A stretch of DNA of 64,000 nucleotides from Trichostrongylus colubriformis (lineage: Eukaryota; Nematoda; Chromadorea; Rhabditida; Trichostrongylidae): NCBI GenBank assembly GCA_963978905.1, contig OZ022256.1, positions 11,267,501 through 11,331,500 on the forward strand, written 5' to 3'. The notes below the pieces were generated by a model. That model was not told the DNA's origin, did not search any database, and worked only from the letters and a program-made list of their open reading frames with translations. This document shows positions 44,501 to 55,774 of this stretch, one piece after another. Within the stretch, counting starts at the first letter, position 1. Every line of letters starts with the position of its first letter. A program made the position numbers and the translations under genes.

Positions 44501-44732
44501 ATCATTGACGGATTGGTTTTGACAGGTAGTGAGGCCCTTTCGCGCTTTCAAGGTGTATCTCTTGTTAGGTTTTTTTTTTGTTTTTTTTTCATATGAAAAA
44601 CGCGTCCTTCCCTGGTTTCGATATCATACCGAATATTGTTTATGTGTTGATTTTCATTTTTACTTGGTTTGTTTTTATTTATGTATCTGACGATTCAACG
44701 AGCCGCTCGAATCTGTGATCTCCTTATCCTTC
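41512..44732. other. Intergenic region between the zinc-finger and BAZ1-like genes
   Basis: No gene recognised. AATAAA at 42151 is a possible but distant poly(A) signal for the zinc-finger gene; nothing canonical is nearer. A family C-like end (GGAAGGTGCCTTTGAAGT) lies near 41890, a SINE at 43115, a run of about 22 C residues near 43914, a second C run near 44025, an AACAT repeat near 44060 and T tracts near 44570. Confidence 0.45.
43115..43405 (+). repeat. tRNA-derived SINE, copy 3
   Basis: A GGGCGG start, GGTGGTGACAGGTGGCGC A box-like segment and AGTATCAAATCTCGC as a degraded B box, then the body with ACCAGGCTCGTCTGGGAG and GCGCGGCGCATCCCA, ending near a TATTCGTTCACCCTCGTC tail. Same orientation as the other three copies. 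Confidence 0.75.
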
Positions 44733-44743
44733 ATTGTTCAGGT
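44733..44743 (+). promoter_or_regulatory. Probable spliced-leader acceptor at the BAZ1-like start codon
   Basis: CATTGTTCAG ends at 44741 and the ATG is at 44744, leaving a 2-base 5' UTR. No upstream in-phase coding exon is evident, so trans-splicing of a leader directly before the start codon is the simplest reading. Confidence 0.5.
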
Positions 44744-47700
44744 ATGCCACTGGCTGAACCTACAGACTTGATAGTGATACTACCGAAGAAGCTGTTCTCT
44801 GATATTAGTAATATGGTCAACTCGCCAAGCTCAGTCAATGTGAAAGAGGTGAACCTAGAGAAGTAAGTGATCTGTTATTTGATCTACTCTCCTATACTTT
44901 TGTATGCATTCCTTTCTATCTGTCAGTATCATGATAACGTCCCCGTGCGAATGTGGTTCGGTGGCGCTCTGCTGTGCTCGGCATCCGGTGCTATTTTTTT
45001 AGGCTTTTAGCCTGGACCTCAGTTTGGAGGGTAGTCTTTACTCACCTAAAGTAAGACATGGGTAAAAACCTGAGTATACAAGATGGTGGTTATAGAACGG
45101 TTTCGAGTAAAGGACGACAGCGCAACAATGAGTGCCCCCCACCCCCAACTACATCAGCATCAACATCCCTTTTGCCGTCGTTGTCGTCGTTTGCGTAACG
45201 GCCTGCATTAGACCTTCCTCCACCCATGCGATGAAAAAGGAGACCCGCTCAAAACGACAGCAGAGGGTTTCTCCGCAAGGTAAAACCTAGAAAGGGCTAG
45301 CTAAAGTGTGAAGGGTGTACGTGTCGTGGTAGGGATGCTCAGAAATAAGGAATCAAACGTGAATTGAACGCGATTGGAGAAATGCTCCGGGGGAGACCAC
45401 ATCACACATCGTCACAGAATTTCTACAAAAAAAGTAGAGTGTTTCGTGCGATTCTTGTTATTTCTCCCGAATGAACTAATACTAGTACTGTTGGTCGTGG
45501 ACATGCAAGACATTAAGCAAGCACCTTCACCACGGCAATCATTTCGCTGATAACTATTGTAGCCCCGCATCACCTCTCATAACACATTTCAGGGTTATAA
45601 ATACAAGGACAAGGATCTGAGGACGTCACTTTACTGTCTTAGTTATCAAAGAGAGAAAAGCTTTGGAAATCCCGAATTGCAAGGCAACATTCTCTTTTGT
45701 GCTTCCACCGCAATTACTTCCGCTGCGTTTATACAGTCCTGCCGCTCCAGTTACTCTGGAGAAAATCTGTATTACTCACTTCAAAAAGTGAACGTTTTGT
45801 ATTAGCATCTCATTATAGCGAATATTTATTATGCAACACATTTTATCAACGTGAATAATCGTAATAGGTAAACAAGCTATGTGCTCGAGAGATGATACGG
45901 GCTAGGTTGAGAATGACAGGTGACATTCGGCTTTTACCGAGCCACCGGCGTCAAAGCTCGCTCCATTCCAACCTACTGCGCGGCGCGAAGGCGCTGCGCT
46001 TTAAATACTATTTACCTATTGGCTCCGTGCCAACGCTGTTTGTGGGCCATTTGCCCAGTGAGGCGAAGTCCGTTCTCACTTCGAAATTCGTCAACTTTGG
46101 GGTTCAGCTTGGTTTTGAAACACACGTAGTTCGGCTTTATGCACTGTATTCAGCGAACAAATGTTCAAGTTAATTTGATTATGTTCTGTTTTGTTTTTAT
46201 CGAGGCTCCTAGTCGCGTATTTTTACAGGAGTGGAGTGTTTTATTGAGGCTCGTAGTTTCGTATTTTTCCAGGTGTGACCTTGAAAAGAAGTTCAGCGCT
46301 CGTCACAATCCCGACGATTTCTGTTTTTCTTATGAGCAGGCAATGCAACAAGAAAATGATAGACTGACGCAATTACGAGGAAAAATAGAAAAACCTGTCA
46401 TACAGGAAGTGTGCAATCGCATCCATCACAGTGAGCATAATTTTTAATAATCGAATTTTTTAGTCTCGAAACCATTCTTTTTTTTCTATCCGAAGGTTTT
46501 TCTATGACTATTTTCATTTATTTCCAGGTACTTATTCATTAGATGATCTTGTGGAATCTATAGAGAATTATCTCGAGGATTTCTATATCAAAGGAGAAAA
46601 TGTGGAGTTTACACCTGGGACGGACCGGTACTTTTTATAATGTGCTCTCTGTTGTGCTTAAACGAGATTTAGGAGGTGTCTGCGAGCTTTCTCCATCTTG
46701 CATTACTGCTAAGATTTTTCGATTCACACTGGACTTCTTTCCTTAATGATCTTGCCCATATCTGTAAAACGAGTAGCTGGCGGCTAGAAATAAGCGGAAG
46801 CCTTGTCATCCCTGCTGCCAGACCGTGCAAGATTTTTCTGTGAATTAACTGCTGCAAAGCTCGTTGATGAGTTTTACATGAGTTTCTTGACGGAGTTCAA
46901 GGGGCTTGAAAGAGACATGATAAAGCGTTGTTGTTATGGTTGCCAGACCGTGCCGTGAAATGGAATTATAACTTAGAAATTCCATGTGTTCTAGTGTACC
47001 CAAGCGTTCCTCCAAATTTGTTACATCTCTATTAAAAGGAATATGGTTGAGTACAAGAGAGTGAAAGCATAGTTTTTTTTCTTGTCAAACAAGGGTTTCT
47101 TGATCTCTAATTTATGGTATTTTGAACTTATTACACCATTTTGGCGGGTTTCCTTTTCCTCCCTAGAAATGACGTCTTCAAAGGTTAAATGGTAACTGAT
47201 TCATATCTGGTCATCTCCATTAGTACTCTATAATTTCAGTCTAGATGCTTTTATGCATCACTTTTTGAATGAATGATAACTGTTATAGAACCGTATCTGC
47301 GAAGGTGATGGGTGTCGAAAAGAAAGGTGGAGCAGTGTTTTATACTCTGTTGTATGATGACAAAGAGATTGGTCGAATCAACGGAAGGGATTTAAAGTGG
47401 GTTCTGTGAATGCCATGGTAGAAAGCTTGTTTGATTTTGGGGTATACTGAATTTCAAGGACGATTACAGACGCCGCTATCAAATTACCGAAGACGATATT
47501 CGGTCGCTTATACTACTTTTGGGATCGCAACAACCCGGAAAGCCCTGGCAGGTAGGTCGTAATTTATTGGACGATGGTTTGTAAATGTAGTTCTGCATGT
47601 ATTCAGATTGAAGATGAGTATAAGAAGGAATATGGGGTGAAAGACAAGTTGGCTCCGATATTCTGTTCTTTGTCACATTCCAAGTCTTCGAATAAGATCG

Positions 47701-50700
47701 TGAACACGACTGGGAGATCAACGGTAGGGAAACTATGATTCTGTTCGCGTGCTAAATTCTGCTTTGGTTGATCAAGGTGTTTCTATTTCCCCAAGAATGA
47801 TGACTCCGCTTGCAGAACGCGAAAGACGGCGACTCCGATTCTGATGACACACCCCTTGTCAACTTTCTTCCTCAGCGGAGAAGTGGTGTTGCCTTACCTC
47901 CTAACGCTTCCTCGAAAGAAGTTGACAAGCAGAGAAAGAAACAAGAGAAAAGAGAACAGAAAGAGAAAAAGAAGGGGGAAAAGAAAGAAAAGGAGCGGAA
48001 GGAGAATGGTTCTGGGGTAAGCACAGTTTCACGGTAGCGCATGTAGCCTTTTGCTGTTGTCAGTGTATTGGTTTTCAGCTATGCTTCTTGTTTTTACTTT
48101 CTATAAAGTGTTCTTACAGGATCTCACCAAATTTATTTCTCCTGGCTGTGCTAACGGTGAGCATAAGTCCGATGAAGGCACCGGAACTCCTTTCCTGACG
48201 CCTCAGAAACGTAGTGAGAAACGTTTCAATTCTGCCGTCAGCAAGTTGCAGGATGCTTGGCGAAAGCGTGATGAACAGGTGATTCGAAATCCCCTTCATA
48301 TTGATGTCTGCTAATATCGAGAAGGGATGGTGCATGGTGTACATATATTATATTTAAGGAATTCATCAATGCAGCAGCTTGGAGTGCCAAGGTTCTCTCC
48401 GGAGTTCAGATTGAGAAAATTCCTCATGAGTGCCATAGGTTTGCGGTTCGAAAAGCGTATGATAAGGTCAAGGACGCTGAAGCTTTGTAAGTTCAAATTT
48501 TGTTATGCTAGGTTATTCCATGGTCCAGAATCGGAACAAGACTGCGTTTAGAAAGAAGATGCGCACAAAAGAAGAGCGTGCAGCGTTCCGGGAAAAGATG
48601 CACGAGCAGAGACATCAGCATCAGAAAATAATGCTAGCGAAAATCAAGGCGTATTTCAGTCAGGTCAGTAGTTTTATGAATCATTGATGAATTCGCAAAT
48701 ACAGAATTTGTCACGATACCTAATTGACGTCTGTCTGTTAGTGTATTGGCAGATAATTTGAGTGTTATTTTGTGGTTACAGGAAATTGCCGAAGAGGACA
48801 TTGTCGTGAATGATGCGGCTTTGCCATATCCTGGTCGGCCTATCTCAGTTCCTAGCGAACAGTCATTGTTGCTCACTGACTGTGTGGTCTTCACACAATT
48901 TTTCTCTTCAACGAAGAAATTCATTGAAGCAGATCATAAGATCACAGCAAGTTCGTTTCCATTAGTTATACAGAGGAATTGGCAGCAATGGCTACATGAA
49001 ATTTTACTGGAACCTATTTTACAGCTACTTCTTATTGTTCTAGAACAACTTTTTGATGCTGTGCATGAAGGAAGACCAGGCTTTATGAAGTGCACAGCTA
49101 AACTGTTTGGATCGCTTCTGAAGACTTTGTTACAGGATCCAGAATACAGAGTGAGGATATTTCATTCGATTTTCCCGAACAGGAGTGTCTTAGCAAATCT
49201 GGGTGCCTCTGTCATGGTTTTCTATTTCAGAAGCTGGCCCATTTCAATGCTCGTCTTCACGAGTTCTCAATCGAAGATAATACTGTGTCCGAACTTTGTC
49301 GCGCACTTCTTATTGGAAGCACAGTGGATGAGTGAGTTTTTGTTTTTATTACGATGTATGGTTGGTTTTGTGATATCAATATCGGATCAATATTTTACGT
49401 TGAAAATTTTATATGCGTTATGCGATAGGCTTTGCGTAGATGTAAGTTTTTCAATTTGGAGGCGAACCAAAGGCAAATTGATTTGTCGGGGCGACACGAG
49501 AGCCGAGCTATTTACCGCGTTCATATCCGACGATCGGTTGCTGCGATCGCAGTCGATGCAACGCAGTGCAGTGTTTTTCATATGTATTATTGTTATTGTT
49601 TATATTATTGTTATTATTGTTGTTGTTATTGTCATATTGCGCACTTCCACTTGTGCGTGCTTTTCTTCCTGAACAACTCTGGTCTGTTACTGTTCACTGC
49701 TTCGGAGTGATGAAAGACCCGGGAAAATAGCGCGTTCAAGTTAGGATGCGCATGACGACACAACGACATGCGATTCTGCGATCCGAAGGATCGCAGGTCT
49801 ATATGTACCAACTTATCGCGAGACATAACGTTCGCCCAAATCGTTAACAGTGCTCTCTCAGCTGCGCCGAAGTCAAGCACACGACATGAACTGAACCAAT
49901 GGTTGTGAGGCTCGTGTTACTCGACTGTGATCACAGCGATCGATAAAAATGTTGCCTGACCTTGGTCATTCCATTTTCTCAGTTTGCCTGTTTAACATCC
50001 CGTCAGATTCCCCTCAAACAGAAATAGGGGTGCTCTAATTTTTGAAAAGTGGTTATAGGGAGTATGTGCGCTCGCTTTTTTAACGCATCATATAAGTTCT
50101 AACATTCGTGCTTTGAACCTGTTTGTTGTTACTTCGTCGGACCTGATTTTATCCTTGGTAATTACATCTACGTGTTTCAGAAAATCTCGCAATACAAACG
50201 ACAATGCTGAGCCTTCGACCCAAAACGGAGTCGAAAACGAGGATGCAGAGAATGGTGTTGAAAGTGGACGCAATACTCCTTGCGATCTGAATGAAATATC
50301 GCAGATCGATATTGTAGGTTTTGTTTTTTTGCTTGTTTTAATAAACTTCATGTTTTTAATTTAGGATGTGTGCAAAACATTCCTGCATAGTTTCACGCCT
50401 GATAAAGAGCTCTGGGAACTTTCTCCTGAAGATCAACTGGGGATCCTTGGTTTGGTATTGAATCGGGTCCTCGACCTTCGCTCTTTCAAGGTACCTTTGA
50501 ATGCACCAATATCATTAATTAGAATACTATGATTTGCGTATCTATATTCGTTCAGGATTACATTAGCCGTGATGGAGTTAGTGAAGCAGCCCGGAATTTA
50601 CGTGATAAGATCACAAAGCTTAATGAGCAGGTGAGGTTCTAGTGTAGTCCTTATCGATTATAAAGCCTTTGTGTTCCGCGTGTGCTTTCTTAACTACAAT

Positions 50701-53700
50701 CTTGGAACGATATCGATTAAGGTAAACTCGTGGCAAGAGGAACTAAGCGCCATGCCTGAGTATGAGGAGGTAGCTGATCCTTCCATGTTATCTCGAAAAG
50801 AGGCGCGAGAAAGAGCCGATAACCAGAAACAGCGGGAATCGCTTGAGCGGAGGATTGAGGAGAACAAAGATAAAGTGGAGGAGCTGCTCGAGAAGCTTAC
50901 GGTTTGTCTTTCGCCTTTACATATTTTCGCAGTTGTCTTGAATTCTTTTTTCAGTTGGAAAGGTTGGCAAAAAACCAGTCTAAACGGATGGTTCCTATTG
51001 GAGAAGATCGACATTTCCGTCGGTACTACTGGTTCCATGGGAAATCCGCAGATGACGGCATCTGGATCCAGGACGTAAGTTTTTGGCTTCAGTATACTGC
51101 ATCCATTCTTTCCACCTTCCTTCTTTGCAGTTGGGTGTGACATCTTATGAGAAATTCATTCGCGCTTGCATCAAGGCTGGTAAGCCGTTCGAAGAAGAAC
51201 AAGAAGTGGAGGACGTCAAAAACGAAGAACCTGAAGTTCGGTTGCTTTCGGTGGATGGTGACATTCCTGCGGACGTGAAAATATCTGATTGGCCGGTTCT
51301 AGAACCGGAGAGGTACGTCGGTTTCATGTGTGCAATCTGGTATTCACTGTTGCATTCAAAAAATGCATCCATTCTTTTAGTTACACGGAAACATGGTACA
51401 GAGTGCCTGATGTGATGTCATTTGACAGTTTGTTGGGTTCATTAATGAAGGCAGGAATTAGAGAGGGCAAGTTATTGGCGGTAAGTATGAACGTAGCTAG
51501 AGTACAGCTTCCCACTTATTATCACTACATTTCAGTTCCTCAAGAAGAATAAAGATGCGATACTGAATAGCATTACCGGTGGAAGCGCGCGGCAAAGTAA
51601 AACGTGCGTTCAACTATTTTATGTTTGGCAATTCAGTTTCACTTAGTAGTTTGTTGTTGTTTGCTTATGTTTCGATGTTTATTCATTGGTACTGTTTTGA
51701 TGTTCATGGTGTGGGCGCTCGGCAGTGAGGTGATATCTGGGTTTTTTGTCAAAATGTCCCTAGTTCCCTTGGGTTGTTGTCCACTGATCTTTTTCTTAGT
51801 CAATGTTTGCGTCTGTTTATAATGTTTATACAGCAACCATTTATTTTCTTGCAGACCTGATCCTATCGAAGTCGATGGTGAAGATGAGGATGTGTCGTCA
51901 GAGTCACTCACTCCTCTCCGGAAGTCTATTGTGCAGTTGGCTTCCGATCTAAGGGATAGTTACTTGACCAGCATTGGAAGTGTGGAGAACTTCGAAGCGG
52001 AAGTGCTCTGCTGTACAACGCTCGACGAAGTGGTACGTATTCTGCTTATACGGTGTGATGTAGATTCCTGAGCCTGCATCTTTAGAAGGAAAAGCTTCGA
52101 GAACTTGCCGATAGCATAACCCCGTCCGCTATTGTGCGGCGATTGGAGTTCAAAGTTGCTGCGCAAACTGGTGAGCTGATTGAGATAATTATTTCGCTGA
52201 TGTGGTTTATTAACTCAAAGTGAAAAGACTTTCACCATGTTTCGGAATCGCTCCGAGTTTCGGGCACGTGGACGTACCTGAGCGCTGCGATGCTTCATGT
52301 TGAGGCTAGGCTAGTAGTGCCAGACAATTCTCGTAATGTCAGCGGTAGCAAAACTTTCACAAGAATTCATTATTGATTAGAACTGTTCCTACGCATTCGT
52401 CTGATCATTTTTCACTGTTATAGTTTTGAGGCAAGCTTATCTTGTTTCAGGTCAGTATTCCTGTTTGATTATGGATCGCTGGAAGCAGCGATTGGCAGAG
52501 TGTCAAAACGTTTCCGGAGTGCATCTTCTTCGAAGTTACCTTGACAGCCGCATTGACTGGAAGAAAAGCATAGTAGAAAAGGTTTGGTGATCTTTTTCTC
52601 GGCAGACTTCAAGCTTCTGAAATCTTGATCGTATGTGGAAAAGATGAAGATAATGCAGCAAGTTGCTGCGGTGACCACAGTGTCGTACTTTTGTAGAAGC
52701 GTGCAGAACAGTTTAACCACTTTGGTTTCCTTCACAAACTCCTCTATGATCGTTTTTGCTTCTGTCCTTATTTTTTCATACCGAGCAGCTGTCATTTTCG
52801 TTTTTCAGCGATGTAATTCATGCGGCAGCAGGCGAAGTCCTGAAGCTAAAATTGCATGTGCGAGTTGTAGTGTAGTCGTTCACTTCTACTGTACACGACC
52901 GCGTCTGCAGGATAAGCCAACTTCGTGGGTTCCTTAGATGACATCCCCTTTGTACTAAAAGCGTCCATGAATGTCTTCATGTTTGTTTTAGTTGGCTCTG
53001 CCCAATGTGTGAAAGGGTAGAAGCGAAAAAGAAAAAGGAAGAACTCGTAACGACGCGTGGTGGTAAGGCACCTCGCAAGGAAGTGGATGCTGAGAATTCA
53101 AGTGCTGAAGAGTCGAGCGAAGATGAAAGCGAGGACTCGGAAAGCGATGAGGATGATTTCTTCGCCAATAAGGTTCGCGATGATGGGTAAAAACGTGTAC
53201 TATTATTCGAATGATTCGTATTTTGTAGCATCCTCGTAGAAGTAGTCGGAAACGTATGATGGAAGATTACTTCGAAGATGATGTGGAGGATAGGAAGTCA
53301 CGAGCTAAACGTGCAAAAGTCAATCCAGTTGCTGAGGTGGGTGGAGATTAATCATATTTGCAGGTTTTTTTTTCGAAAAGCGTAAGGACAGCTGTTTCGT
53401 GAGTATATGCTTGCCTCATCCCTTCCCTGCACCTGAGATGACCCTCTGTTATCCTCTAGAAAGGGCCGCGAAAGGGAGGCAGAAAATATGGTAAAAGGTT
53501 AAATCAGACAGACCAACTATTCAACTCCCTATGTCGAATGAGTATTTGAGCAACTGAAGGACGTGATAGGCATACATAACCGTGCGTGTCTTTTTTTTAT
53601 TTGAGGGGTGTGCTGAAGCAAATCGGGTTCACAACAGTGAAGCCTCACCCATTGATCCATTTGAGGGTTAATTGGGCCGGCTTCTAGGATCATGAAGATA

Positions 53701-54323
53701 GCTTTGTACATCTGCTGACCCACGCAAATTCACTAAATACGCTCTAATTATTTCTGCAGTTTCGGGAAGATTCTTATGCTTTTAACACTTTGAAAATATT
53801 GACTAACTCTGAGAAGTCTTCCCTTGTTTTCTCATGCTTTATGTGGTTCCTGTTTTTTAACGTTTCATAAACATTGAATATTATATGTCATTTTTGTGTT
53901 TTCAGGAGTGCTCGGATTTATTAAGTCGAGTAAAAGCGTACAATCGTCTTTATCGTACACTACAAAATATTCCTGCTGCTCGATCGAGCAGAAGAGCGCC
54001 ACCCCCATCTCTCGATGGCCTTGAAGAGTCTATACCAGAGGTAAGAATTTTGCGCTACGGCATTTTAGATTTCCGAGTTCTGGAGAAGCATCAAAATTTC
54101 TTTGTTCAGTACACTTCCTTGAGTACATTCGCTGCAGATTTGAACACTTTCTTCAGGCATGCTCGCTCATACTTGGAGGTAGGTATCGGTACCTTTGCCG
54201 TATTTTGTTCTGCTGTTTCTTTCGTTAGAATAATATTTTCAGGAACATAACGAGCGCAAACTTGAAGAGCTGGAAACGCTACTTTTTGAATTGGATCTTA
54301 ATTCGTTGGCTAAATCTCATTAG
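44744..54323 (+). CDS. BAZ1/ACF1-type ISWI chromatin-remodelling subunit (30 exons)
   Basis: Non-catalytic partner of an ISWI ATPase in nucleosome spacing, nuclear (family knowledge); probable orthologue of worm athp-2 (inference). Exon starts: 44744, 46273, 46528, 47289, 47459, 47607, 47816, 48120, 48359, 48529, 48782, 49044, 49231, 50181, 50365, 50556, 50722, 50955, 51131, 51381, 51536, 51856, 52086, 52451, 52809, 52992, 53229, 53906, 54110, 54243. About 1248 residues. Order: degenerate WAC region (MPL start, CDLEKKFSARHNPDDF, SYEQAMQQEN), Lys/Glu-rich coil, a basic segment (KKMRTKEERAAFREKMHEQR), DDT (ALPYPGRPISVPSEQSLLLT onward), WHIM-type RDRHFRRYYWF-like block (GEDRHFRRYYWFHG), DRWKQRLAEC, a complete C4HC3 PHD finger at about 1020-1066, an acidic stretch, and a degenerate bromodomain. 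Phases agree everywhere except the 48359/48529 junction. The first exon is less certain than the rest. Confidence 0.9.
46190..46272 (+). promoter_or_regulatory. Duplicated 3' splice site region
   Basis: Two adjacent copies of a 37-44 bp unit, each containing TTTAT-GAGGCTC-TAGT and ending CGTATTTTTACAGG or CGTATTTTTCCAGG. The downstream copy supplies the acceptor for the exon at 46273. Use of the upstream one (after 46228) would add 44 bases and shift the frame. Confidence 0.6.
49332..50180. other. Long intron of the BAZ1-like gene
   Basis: Between the exons ending 49331 and starting 50181. It contains a TTATTGTT-rich simple repeat at 49580-49640 and nothing else recognisable. The long open frame reaching into it from 48746 is not coding: the DDT-encoding exons end at 49331. 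Confidence 0.6.
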
Positions 54324-55339
54324 GTGTTTTGATACTTTTGTTTGAATGTCGATTCCTTGGTGTCTTTGTAATTCCTGTCTTTAACACTTATGTGGCTTTT
54401 CAGCTCTTAAGCTTCATTAATGCTTCAGTTTGCGTTTATGTCTATGTTCACCATCCGTTCTCATTGTTTCCTCATTTTTTTTGTCAATTTGAACACATCA
54501 TGTATACATTTCTTGAGTATTTATCGAACTAATCGGTTCTAGTACTTTTGCTGATCTTCACTCTTCACATCGGTCACTCAGTATCTCACCTCACCAACCT
54601 CGTACCTCACATACCCTCATCGTGGTTAGGTTTTATAGTGCATTTGTGTTCGTTTTTGCGAGGTTTCACAGAAATAGTAGCAATGGTGTCGTCATTGACA
54701 TGCGTTACTCTAACTATATACTCTTTTCTCACCACTTGTTTGGTTTTGTTAATACTCAACGACGTGATGGCAGCATTCGTCGCCGAGTATGAACGCAGTC
54801 TTCTATGTAGTGGTCGCGCTGACAAGTGATCGATTAGTCAGTACCGGCATTGGGTTGTGTGAGCACTGTCAGACAGTCTTGCAAATTAGCCCAGTGCGAA
54901 TCCTAACCTGACGCGAATTTGTCAGTAATTATGTGTATAATGATTAAAGTGTATTTATTATGATTTTAACAGCCTGGTGAGTATCAGAGCAGGAAGCAGT
55001 GTAGCTAGGCGTTTTAAATGCCGTAATCCTCTTTTTTGAGCAAGGTGTTTCGTTTTGCGGTAAAATTTTTACGATTACTGCATGGTTACATGTAGGTTAG
55101 GTTCAAGCGTCATTAAAGTAGTAAATGTTAAAGCGAGCAGACTTTGTTTGAACTCGTTTTCAAAATGTTTCTTTTGATGTAACAGCAACTGTATAAATTA
55201 TCACCATATGTATTGCTACATTTTTCGATGAGTGATAAACGTCGGTTTAAAGTTGGGTGTTTCTTGATGATTTAGAAATGGATCGCCAGATTGGTACTCC
55301 TACTTACTTGTTTTTATGTGGCTAACTTTAGTTATTTGT

Positions 55340-55366
55340 ATTGTTTTGCAGTAGTGTTACAGCCAG
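55340..55366 (+). promoter_or_regulatory. Probable spliced-leader acceptor of the Tim9 gene
   Basis: TGTATTGTTTTGCAG ends at 55351, 15 bases before the ATG. No upstream coding exon fits, so this is likely a trans-splice acceptor. Confidence 0.55.
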
Positions 55367-55630
55367 ATGGCCGCTCCCGCAGCTGCAACGACCGATACTG
55401 ATCTGAAGACTTTTCGTGATTTTCTTATACAGTATAACAATGTTACCGAGCAGTGTTTTGGTGCTTGTGTGAATGATTTGACGACAAGGACTGTGAGTGA
55501 AAAGGAGGAGAAATGCAGTACGAATTGTCTGGACAAGTATCTGAAGATGACTCAACGTGTATCATTACGTTTCCAAGAACATCAGCTATTGTCAGCCGAC
55601 GCTCAAGGTGCCTCCTTAGTTCGAAATTAG
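55367..55630 (+). CDS. tin-9.1: Mitochondrial intermembrane-space chaperone Tim9
   Basis: Small Tim chaperone that, with Tim10, carries hydrophobic precursors across the intermembrane space to the TIM22 translocase. An uninterrupted frame of 87 codons. The twin CX3C motif is complete: CFGAC and CSTNC, 15 residues apart, as in animal Tim9. The flanks TFRDFLIQYNNVTEQCFGAC and CLDKYLKMTQRVSLRFQEHQ are Tim9 signatures (YLKMTQR-S-RFQE). Length matches the family (about 85-95). There is no cleavable presequence, as expected for this family. The gene is single-exon, about 1 kb after the BAZ1-like gene on the same strand. I am sure of the family; the choice of Tim9 over Tim10 rests on the YLKMTQR region. 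The symbol is the worm name for Tim9. Confidence 0.95.
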   Translation: MAAPAAATTDTDLKTFRDFLIQYNNVTEQCFGACVNDLTTRTVSEKEEKCSTNCLDKYLKMTQRVSLRFQEHQLLSADAQGASLVRN

Positions 55631-55762
55631 GTGAATAACAGTTCCCGAGGGGGTCGTTGCTTGCTTTGCTGTATTGATATTGACGTTTTGTTGTTGATCA
55701 ACATGTGCTGTTACAAAGTTGGACTTTTTATGTTAACCTCAGGTTTACTGTTAAGATAACTA

Positions 55763-55768
55763 AATAAA
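55763..55768 (+). terminator. Poly(A) signal of the Tim9 gene
   Basis: AATAAA about 130 bases after the Tim9 stop codon, followed by a T-rich stretch. This is the expected distance for a nematode 3' end. Confidence 0.7.
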
Positions 55769-55774
55769 GATTAG

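Noticed and set aside
48746..49672. 308-codon single frame, the longest in the window
   Set aside because: It reads through two introns of the BAZ1-like gene; only 48782-48950 and 49044-49150 fit the DDT region, and the following conserved exon at 49231 is in a different frame.
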